The position numbers and the translations under genes are program-made. The notes beneath the pieces are model-generated. The model worked only from the letters and a program-made list of their open reading frames with translations. It had not been told where the DNA came from and ran no database searches. 15,474 nucleotides of DNA, taken from contig JAXFOG010000022.1 of NCBI GenBank assembly GCA_034180455.1, positions 1 through 15,474 on the forward strand, written 5' to 3'. The stretch is from JAAZPT01 sp034180455 (GTDB taxonomy: Bacteria > Bacillota > Clostridia > Christensenellales > Aristaeellaceae). This document shows, piece by piece, positions 7,978-14,328 of the stretch (positions within the stretch are counted from its first letter, which is position 1; each line of letters starts with the position of its first letter).

Positions 7978-7989
7978 ATATTATCACCT

Positions 7990-8012
7990 AAAAAAGCACC
8001 CTATGGGGTGCT
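7990..8012 (-). terminator. Intrinsic terminator downstream of ftsZ
   Basis: Read on the minus strand, AGCACCC (8012-8006) pairs perfectly with GGGTGCT (8001-7995) around a 4-nt loop, and a run of T follows (7995-7990). The hairpin begins 7 nt after the ftsZ stop and its T-run abuts the AGGTGA ribosome binding site of the asparagine-synthase-like gene (7984-7989). It should limit transcription from ftsZ into the sugar cassette; how far it is read through cannot be judged from sequence. Confidence 0.85.
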
Positions 8013-8019
8013 GTTTTAT

Positions 8020-9303
8020 TTATCTTTTTCTTGGATAATTTCTTAGATAGCTCGGTATATTGTTGCCATCCTGTTCTTTTTGTTCCTGCTGATTTTGCAT
8101 AGGAGGATTGTTGAAGCCTGTATACTGGCCAGAGAATCCAGCCTGTGGAGCTTGCTGCTGTGGCTGCGCATTCATATCTGCACCAGGAAGCTGAGTATAT
8201 AGACCTGATATCTCATCTATGAAATTATCATCGTCATCAGTTTCTTCTTCCTTATTTTCGGTAAATCTTGGCTTATAAGGAGTATAAGCAGTTCTGCTGC
8301 GCTGAGAGCTATATGCGCCATATCTATTACGCTTCTGTTGTTGGAAAGAACCTTTTTCAAATCCAGTAGCAATTACAGTGATATGAACTTCATCGCTAAG
8401 GGTCTCATCAAGACCAGCACCAAATATGATGTTTGCCTCTGGATCAACTTCCTGAGTAATAAGCATAGCAGCTTCGTTGATGGCAGACATTGGCATATCC
8501 TCGCCACCAGTAATATTGATAAGCACACTCTTTGCGCCTTTGATTTCAGTTTCAAGCAGAGGACTCTTGATAGCTTCCTTGGCAGCCTGCATAATTTTAT
8601 TTTCTCCAGAGCCAACACCGATACCCATGTGAGCCATTCCACCTGCTTCCATAATTGTACGTACATCAGCGAAGTCTAGGTTGATCAATGCAGGCAAAGC
8701 AATAAGATCGCTTATACCCTGGATACCTTGCCTTAGAACATCATCTGCTACACGGAAAGCTTCTGTCATTGTAATGCCTGTTTCGGCTATTTTGAGCAAA
8801 CTTTCGTTTGGAATAACAACAAGGGTATCTACGCATTGTTTAAGATCAAGTATGCCGGCTTCTGCATTGCGCATACGAACTTTACCCTCAAAATTAAACG
8901 GCTTTGTTACAACAGCTACGGTAAGACAATTAAGCTCTTTAGCGATTTCTGCTACAACAGGTGCTGCTCCAGTACCTGTGCCACCGCCCATTCCGGCTGT
9001 GATAAATACCATATCAGCACCACGAAGTACCTGAGCGATTTCCTCACGGCTTTCTTCTGCAGCTTGTTTACCGATTTCAGGTTGAGCACCTGAGCCTAAC
9101 CCCTTTGTTTTCTTTTCACCAATCTGTATGCATGTAGTAGCTTTTGACATAGCAAGAGCTTGACTATCTGTATTAAGAGCAATAAACTCAACGCCTTTCA
9201 AACCTGCGTCTATCATTCTATTTACTGCATTATTGCCACCACCGCCACAACCTACAACTTTAATAACGGCGTAGCCACTTCTATTTTCCATTTGATAATC
9301 CAT
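8020..9303 (-). CDS. ftsZ: Cell division GTPase FtsZ
   Basis: A 427-residue bacterial tubulin that polymerises at midcell into the Z-ring. The N-terminal glycine loop VGCGGGGNNAVNRM (17-30), the tubulin signature GGGTGTG (106-112) and the T7 synergy loop NLDFADVRT (208-216) are intact, so GTP binding and hydrolysis are expected. After the globular core (to about residue 320) comes a variable linker with an acidic patch (KEEETDDDDN) and a Gln-rich stretch, then the conserved C-terminal peptide IPSYLR (416-421) that contacts FtsA and other partners, and a basic tail NYPRKR. The start ATG 9303 is preceded by a strong GGGAGG site; a second in-frame Met (residue 5) is less well placed. It lies 16 nt downstream of ftsA, presumably in one transcript, and is followed by an intrinsic terminator. 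Confidence 0.98.
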   Translation of the reverse strand: MDYQMENRSGYAVIKVVGCGGGGNNAVNRMIDAGLKGVEFIALNTDSQALAMSKATTCIQIGEKKTKGLGSGAQPEIGKQAAEESREEIAQVLRGADMVFITAGMGGGTGTGAAPVVAEIAKELNCLTVAVVTKPFNFEGKVRMRNAEAGILDLKQCVDTLVVIPNESLLKIAETGITMTEAFRVADDVLRQGIQGISDLIALPALINLDFADVRTIMEAGGMAHMGIGVGSGENKIMQAAKEAIKSPLLETEIKGAKSVLINITGGEDMPMSAINEAAMLITQEVDPEANIIFGAGLDETLSDEVHITVIATGFEKGSFQQQKRNRYGAYSSQRSRTAYTPYKPRFTENKEEETDDDDNFIDEISGLYTQLPGADMNAQPQQQAPQAGFSGQYTGFNNPPMQNQQEQKEQDGNNIPSYLRNYPRKR

Positions 9304-9319
9304 TAGGTTCCTCCCTAAA

Positions 9320-10552
9320 TTATATACTGAAAAGTTTCTTAAAGAATCCTATAATACCCTTGTATTCTTCGCCTTCAACCTTTAGTGAAGTCATTATAAC
9401 ATCAAGCAATCCCATTGCGCTGGAGAAATAAGGCTCTGTCATATTGATAGTAACCTTTGCTGGCTCACTTACATTGCGATTTAGTTTGCTAGCAACATAA
9501 TCTCTTGCATTACGATTTAGAGATATACCTCCACCTGTAAGATAAAGCTTGCTATCAACGCTAAACCTGCACCCACTGGTTTCAATGGCTTCATTAACCC
9601 TATTGCAGAGCTCATCTACAACAGGATGGATAATATCGTCTAGTCTAGACTGTTCGTAGCGTAATATCTGTGAACTATCTTGAGAGTTTATCTCGTAAAC
9701 CTTATTTTCATCACGTATGTCAAACTGATATTGACGCTTTAGATTTTCTATATTATCATCCATCGGCAAAGCCAGTTGTTCTGATAGAGCAGCTTTTATA
9801 TGTCCACTACCTATTGGAATTGTTTCTTGATAAATAATTGCATCGCCCTCGGCAATAACAAAATCGGTATTAAGATATCCCATATCTATCATACCTGCTA
9901 CCTTATCTCTTTCAGGTTCTGGAATATATAGTTTTACCTGCCCCATAAGGCTTGAAAAATAGCCTTTTACTCTATAATTTAGAAAACTAAACATCTTCTC
10001 AATATATGCTGGGAAGCATTCATCAGCAACAATAAAGCATACCATGGCACTAAGTTCTCTGCCCTTTAAGCCTATTGGCTCAAATGTCTTCTTGCCACCA
10101 TCTACCATAAACCATGCTGGGCTTCTATGAATTATTATTCCAGAGTTATTTGCATATTGTGTACCATTTTCATCAGAATATTTCTGATCGTAATACTCGT
10201 CTGCTAATCTGAAAATTTCTTCTACGTGTTCCTTTGTAACTCTTGGATCTGTACCCTGAATATCTACTTTAACATTAAAAACTCTAACATAAGTAAACTC
10301 ACCAGGTACACCTACGTAGATATCCGAAGACTTATGTTTGTTGCCTGCCTGTGCCTGAGCTATATCTATACTTTTTTTCACAACTGCTGGTACTTCAGTA
10401 GGATTATTCCATTCGCCATTGGAAAATCCTTCGTATTGCACGCTTCCAACGCCCAACACATCACAGTTATTTATACCCATGTCACGAGGAGTGGCAATTA
10501 ATGTTACAACTTTGCTTGTACCGAAATCCAAGGCAGTAATAGTTGATTTCAT
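9320..10552 (-). CDS. ftsA: Cell division protein FtsA (divergent)
   Basis: A 410-residue actin-fold protein that would tether FtsZ filaments to the membrane and recruit later division proteins. Support comes from the phosphate-1 motif ALDFGTSK (7-14), the extra FtsA-type subdomain with VFNVKVDIQG (about 92-101), the adenosine-loop-like LYLTGGGIS, and a C-terminal amphipathic helix GIIGFFKKLFSI that fits a membrane anchor. Position directly before ftsZ supports the call. It is divergent: the phosphate-2 region reads MIDMGYLNTD (221-230), where typical FtsA has DIGGGTTD, so two glycines that contact nucleotide are replaced. I use ATG 10552 because GGAGGTG lies 9 nt upstream; a TTG at 10570 opens a frame six codons longer but overlaps that ribosome binding site. 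Confidence 0.88.
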   Translation of the reverse strand: MKSTITALDFGTSKVVTLIATPRDMGINNCDVLGVGSVQYEGFSNGEWNNPTEVPAVVKKSIDIAQAQAGNKHKSSDIYVGVPGEFTYVRVFNVKVDIQGTDPRVTKEHVEEIFRLADEYYDQKYSDENGTQYANNSGIIIHRSPAWFMVDGGKKTFEPIGLKGRELSAMVCFIVADECFPAYIEKMFSFLNYRVKGYFSSLMGQVKLYIPEPERDKVAGMIDMGYLNTDFVIAEGDAIIYQETIPIGSGHIKAALSEQLALPMDDNIENLKRQYQFDIRDENKVYEINSQDSSQILRYEQSRLDDIIHPVVDELCNRVNEAIETSGCRFSVDSKLYLTGGGISLNRNARDYVASKLNRNVSEPAKVTINMTEPYFSSAMGLLDVIMTSLKVEGEEYKGIIGFFKKLFSI

Positions 10553-10561
10553 TAAAAAGAA

Positions 10562-10568
10562 CACCTCC
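10562..10568 (-). promoter_or_regulatory. Ribosome binding site deciding the ftsA start
   Basis: GGAGGTG on the minus strand, 9 nt before ATG 10552. It overlaps the alternative TTG start at 10570, which is therefore unlikely. Confidence 0.65.
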
Positions 10569-10599
10569 AAATTTGATTATTAGACGATTATCATCATTT

Positions 10600-10628
10600 A
10601 TTTTAACCTTTTTGTAGCAAAAATGCAA
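10600..10628 (-). promoter_or_regulatory. Candidate sigma-A promoter for ftsA-ftsZ
   Basis: In the 116-bp gap between ftsQ and ftsA, the minus strand reads TTGCAT (10628-10623), a 17-nt spacer, then TAAAAT (10605-10600). The -10 matches 5 of 6 consensus positions and the spacing is ideal, but the -35 matches only 3. It is the longest non-coding gap in the window and is AT-rich, which raises the chance of fortuitous matches. I see no terminator hairpin between ftsQ and this site, so ftsAZ could also be read from upstream. Confidence 0.4.
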
Positions 10629-10668
10629 TAGTATTTAATAAATTGCTTGATTTAATTGGCTATTTTCC

Positions 10669-11907
10669 CTAAGGATTAGAATTTTGCTGTTGCTGAATTC
10701 GTTCATACTCCAGCGGCGACATATCTAACTGATATTTAGGATCATAAAGAACCTTGTTATCTTCATTTGCAAATACTGGTTTTTTAGGCATACTAACATC
10801 TATTCTGCCTTCAGTTCTACCTTGTTGCAGTACATATTCTCTCATAGAATTACTTACTGCCAGCTTACTTACTATATCTTCACTATCTCCTAAGTTTATT
10901 ACAAACCCATCTGATGTGTACAGATACATCTCATTTTCCTTTGATAAGCTTAAAGAAGAAAACTTATCTGATATTTTTAAATCATGCAGTGCATTAAATA
11001 TCTTAATATACGCATCTTTTTGCCATTGCAGGCGTATTTCAGATTTGTTCTCTCCAATATTTTGTATCATATTACAGTTAGTAACGCGAATAAGATTATC
11101 GGAATTTTCAAGATTATCTGTTCTTTCTATTACATTTGCATCTTTATCCAAGAAATAGTAATAACCATTTGACGATACCACAGCAACAGGTATTTTTTCC
11201 AATATTTTCATATATATGCCATTTGGATAGACAAAGTTAAATTTTACTAGTTGTAAATCGCCTTTTTTATTTATCTTTTTTTCTAATTCTTTAGTATCTA
11301 TGGTACTTAAGCTTTGATTCTGCTTTATCCCAGCCAAAGTAAGAATTTCTTTGTTGGTATATTTTGAAATACCATCTATATTGATATACTTTGCAGTAAA
11401 AATAACATCGTTAAAAATATAATATCCTGCCAAAGTAAAAATACAAAGTATAAAAAGAGAAATACCAGCCTTCACTTTTCTTTTACGAGGCTTGGCAATT
11501 TCATTTTTCTTTTTATATTTCTTTTGATATTCGTTATTTTTTTTTTCCTCTTTATTTTTACCTCTATAATCTATTGTTTGTCTAAATTCTTCTGGAGTAA
11601 GAGGGCGATTTTGATTTGCAAAAGCATTATTTTGTTGAAAATGATTTGTAGATCTACGCTTGGAAAAAAATTCATCCGGCGTCAAAAGTCTTGAATTATC
11701 TTCAAATTCCCTCTGCGAGTATTCATCTACAAATTCAAAATTATTTTTATTTTTTTTAGGCGTTGCAGTAATATCATCACACAGCAAACTATCATAGTTT
11801 TCATCTATACTACTGCTTTCAGGAAATTGACCCCCATATATATCGTAAGGTTTTTTAAGCGCAGATGATGAGTTACTCTGTCTATGTCTATTATACAAAC
11901 TAGCCAT
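10669..11907 (-). CDS. ftsQ: Cell division protein FtsQ/DivIB with long cytoplasmic tail
   Basis: A 412-residue single-pass membrane protein of the FtsQ/DivIB family, which links FtsL and FtsB to the division synthase. The N-terminal ~145 residues are polar, low in complexity and probably disordered in the cytoplasm, ending in a Lys/Arg-rich block (KKYKKKNEIAKPRKRK). One membrane helix follows at about 148-170 (ISLFILCIFTLAGYYIF). The POTRA domain comes next (about 173-245: AKYINIDGISKYTNKEILTLAG and FVYPNGIYMKILEKIPVAVV), then the FtsQ domain and a Gln-rich C terminus. The tail carries two copies of LTP(D/E)EF. I choose ATG 11907, 9 nt from AGAAAGG; another ATG at 11913 lies only 3 nt from that site. 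The gene follows murD by 14 nt. ftsW and murG, often placed between murD and ftsQ, are absent. Confidence 0.88.
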   Translation of the reverse strand: MASLYNRHRQSNSSSALKKPYDIYGGQFPESSSIDENYDSLLCDDITATPKKNKNNFEFVDEYSQREFEDNSRLLTPDEFFSKRRSTNHFQQNNAFANQNRPLTPEEFRQTIDYRGKNKEEKKNNEYQKKYKKKNEIAKPRKRKVKAGISLFILCIFTLAGYYIFNDVIFTAKYINIDGISKYTNKEILTLAGIKQNQSLSTIDTKELEKKINKKGDLQLVKFNFVYPNGIYMKILEKIPVAVVSSNGYYYFLDKDANVIERTDNLENSDNLIRVTNCNMIQNIGENKSEIRLQWQKDAYIKIFNALHDLKISDKFSSLSLSKENEMYLYTSDGFVINLGDSEDIVSKLAVSNSMREYVLQQGRTEGRIDVSMPKKPVFANEDNKVLYDPKYQLDMSPLEYERIQQQQNSNP

Positions 11908-11916
11908 CACCATCCG

Positions 11917-11923
11917 CCTTTCT
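11917..11923 (-). promoter_or_regulatory. Ribosome binding site deciding the ftsQ start
   Basis: AGAAAGG on the minus strand overlaps the murD TAG stop. It is 9 nt from ATG 11907 but only 3 nt from ATG 11913, which favours the protein starting MASLYNRH. Confidence 0.45.
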
Positions 11924-13283
11924 ATTTTATAAGATTGTTTACAATATTTTTAAAGTCTCTGCCGCGTTCTTCATAGCCTTTATACATATCAAAGCTAGCG
12001 CATGCTGGAGATAATAATATATTGTATCCAGGTGCAGAAACGCTAAATGCCTTTTCTACTGCATCTTGCATATTTGATGCTACAATACAATTATTATATC
12101 CTAATTTAATAAATGTGTCATCAATTTGTTTGCTTGTTTGCCCTAATAATACTATATTTTTTATATATTTTGATTCAATAATTTCTTCACAGAGTTTTGT
12201 AAAGTCTGCTTTTTTATCAAAGCCTCCCATTATAATGGTTGTGGGCTTTTTCATTGAGCTTACTGCTTTAGAAGTACTATCTGGATTTGTGCCTTTGCTG
12301 TCATTTATAAACACAATATCATTTATAGTTGCAAAAGTTTCGATCCTATGCTCCACTCCAGAAAAACTATGTAAAGTATGACCAATAACCTGTGGCTTTA
12401 GTCCAATAAGGCTTGCTGCCAGCGCCATAGCCATAGCATTTTCTAAATTATGTGGCCCTGGGATTTTAATCTTATTTATATTACAAATATAGTTTTCCAT
12501 GCCATTTATGCATACATATAATCCATCATCGCGTACATAGGCTCCTTCTTTAAGTTGCTGTTTTCTAGAGAAGAAATAAAGCTTTGAATTAAGGTTAGGA
12601 ATGTTTTCGCGAGTGATTTTGTCATCATAGTTTAATATTGCAAAATCATTTTTGCCTTGATTTTTGAATATGCTAAACTTGAGTCTTATATACTCCTGCA
12701 TCGTCTTATGGCGATTTAAATGATCTTCTGTGATATTCAATATAGCTGCAACTTTTGGCTTAAAATTTACAGCACTCTCTAGCTGAAAACTTGAAACCTC
12801 GCATACTATATAATCGCTTGGTTTTTCGGTATATACTGCTTCAGAAAAAGGATAACCTATGTTGCCAGCAACGTGAGCAATAAGCCCATGATTTTCCATC
12901 ATTTTGCCTAGAAGGGTTACGCTTGTTGTTTTACCATTTGTACCAGTGATAGCTAAAATAGGGCACTCATTATATCTATATGCCAATTCCAGCTCGCCTA
13001 TTACTTCTATTTTATTTTTCTTTGCGAGCATTACAACATCGGAATCAATTGGTACTCCAGGACTAATTACAAGTGTATCTATATCCTTCAAATAATTTAC
13101 TGGATCCACCCCTAAAAGGACCGTTGTATCTTTTAGGTCCAAGCCTTGTAAATTTTGTCTTATTGTATCATTATCCTTGCTATCGCAAAGAATTAGCTTT
13201 GCGTTATCACGAAGCAAAAGCTTTGCAGAAGCTATACCACTTCTAGCAAGTCCGAGTATCATTACTTTTTTATCCTTGTACAT
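11922..13283 (-). CDS. murD: UDP-N-acetylmuramoyl-L-alanine--D-glutamate ligase
   Basis: A 453-residue cytosolic Mur ligase that adds D-glutamate to UDP-MurNAc-L-Ala with ATP. The N-terminal Rossmann-like part begins VMILGLARSGIASAKLL and includes ISPGVP (73-78). The ATP-binding P-loop is TGTNGKTT (113-120). Downstream come CEVSSFQLE, NITEDHLNRH, the EHRIE motif and NDSKGTNPDS, and the C-terminal LLSPACASFDMYKGYEERG, all diagnostic of MurD as opposed to MurC, MurE or MurF. Length is normal. The start ATG 13283 is preceded by GAGGTGG 4 nt upstream, lying in the 13-nt gap after mraY. It belongs to the dcw transcript. In NDSKGTN a Gly replaces the more usual Ala, which is conservative. Confidence 0.97.
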   Translation of the reverse strand: MYKDKKVMILGLARSGIASAKLLLRDNAKLILCDSKDNDTIRQNLQGLDLKDTTVLLGVDPVNYLKDIDTLVISPGVPIDSDVVMLAKKNKIEVIGELELAYRYNECPILAITGTNGKTTSVTLLGKMMENHGLIAHVAGNIGYPFSEAVYTEKPSDYIVCEVSSFQLESAVNFKPKVAAILNITEDHLNRHKTMQEYIRLKFSIFKNQGKNDFAILNYDDKITRENIPNLNSKLYFFSRKQQLKEGAYVRDDGLYVCINGMENYICNINKIKIPGPHNLENAMAMALAASLIGLKPQVIGHTLHSFSGVEHRIETFATINDIVFINDSKGTNPDSTSKAVSSMKKPTTIIMGGFDKKADFTKLCEEIIESKYIKNIVLLGQTSKQIDDTFIKLGYNNCIVASNMQDAVEKAFSVSAPGYNILLSPACASFDMYKGYEERGRDFKNIVNNLIK

Positions 13284-13296
13284 AAATCCACCTCGT

Positions 13297-14328
13297 CTAG
13301 TATATGGTAGTAGTAATTCCGTATACTGAAAGGACAGCCAACACTGAAAATACAGTTGTAATTATGGTGTACATCATGATTACTTGAGTTTCGCTCATTC
13401 CCGACTTTTCAAAGTGATGATGTATAGGAGACATTTTAAAGAGTCTTTTTCCATTTGTTGCTCTGAAATAAATACGTTGAATTATTACAGATAAAGATGA
13501 GGCTATCGGTGTAATATATATTAATAGTAGTAGTAACGGTTGTCTAAGAGTCAACGCAATTGCAACTGTTGCCGCTCCTAAATACATTGATCCCGTATCA
13601 CCCATAAATGTTTTTGCTGGATAATAGTTGAACTTCAAAAATCCCATACATCCCCCAGCAATTGCAAAGGAAAAAATTGCAATATTCTGATATGCCGTAG
13701 ATGCCCAAGGGCCAATATTAAATGTGTGCATTTGTAAATAAGATAATGCGATAAAGCCCCAGCATAAAAATCCTACAATTGACACTGAAGACAGCAGTCC
13801 ATCCATACCATCTTGAATATTTGCAGAATTAACAATAAAAATTATAGTTATAATCATTAGTGGAATATAAAATACTCCAAGATCCCAAGCTGAAGTAGTA
13901 AATGGTATGTATATAACAGAACCTATGTTTTTATTAAAATAGCAATAGCAAGAGAATGCTACTGCAAATATTGTTTGAAATATAAGCTTTTGTGATGCCT
14001 TAAGACCTAAATTACGTTTTTTTACAGCCTTAATAAAGTCATCAATAAATCCTATAAGCATGCAAGCAACACAGAACACTAGTATTACTATCAAGAAGTC
14101 ATCTTCTGTACTGATTGCGCCTTTATGAAGAATAAGGCTAAAAATAGCAGAGGAATATATAAATAGGAACCCACCCATAATAGGAGTACCATCCTTTTGC
14201 TTATGGTCTGGCCCCAATTCATAAGTAGTTTGTCCAATACCTTGTAGTTTTAAAAACTTAATAAGATATTTTCCTGTTGCAAGCACTGATAGCAATGAAA
14301 GCACCAGAGCAAAACCCATTCTAATCAT
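13297..14328 (-). CDS. mraY: Phospho-N-acetylmuramoyl-pentapeptide-transferase
   Basis: A 343-residue polytopic membrane enzyme that transfers phospho-MurNAc-pentapeptide from UDP to undecaprenyl phosphate, forming lipid I. Signature sites are GTPIMGG (47-53), the Asp pair D96-D97 in GFIDDFIKAVKKRNLGL, NIQDGMDGL (170-178), FMGDTGSMYLG (241-251), and the histidine cluster SPIHHHFE (H303-H305). About ten hydrophobic helices can be counted. The start ATG 14328 lies 6 nt after AAGGGG and overlaps the murE stop by 8 nt, suggesting coupling; an in-frame ATG at 14319 is too far from that site. murF, commonly between murE and mraY in other bacteria, is not here. Confidence 0.97.
   Translation of the reverse strand: MIRMGFALVLSLLSVLATGKYLIKFLKLQGIGQTTYELGPDHKQKDGTPIMGGFLFIYSSAIFSLILHKGAISTEDDFLIVILVFCVACMLIGFIDDFIKAVKKRNLGLKASQKLIFQTIFAVAFSCYCYFNKNIGSVIYIPFTTSAWDLGVFYIPLMIITIIFIVNSANIQDGMDGLLSSVSIVGFLCWGFIALSYLQMHTFNIGPWASTAYQNIAIFSFAIAGGCMGFLKFNYYPAKTFMGDTGSMYLGAATVAIALTLRQPLLLLLIYITPIASSLSVIIQRIYFRATNGKRLFKMSPIHHHFEKSGMSETQVIMMYTIITTVFSVLAVLSVYGITTTIY

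Noticed and set aside
8100..8340. Gln/Pro-rich ftsZ 3' region as a possible tandem repeat or foreign segment
   Set aside because: This is the normal variable linker of FtsZ followed by the conserved IPSYLR peptide; no regular repeat unit is seen.
8373..8666. 97-codon minus-strand frame overlapping ftsZ out of phase
   Set aside because: It lies wholly within ftsZ in another frame and gives a basic, low-information peptide; ftsZ itself is intact, so it is not a frameshift remnant.
8681..9034. 117-codon open frame on the + strand opposite ftsZ
   Set aside because: It is the complement of conserved FtsZ core sequence, has no recognisable family, and its apparent length reflects the composition of ftsZ.
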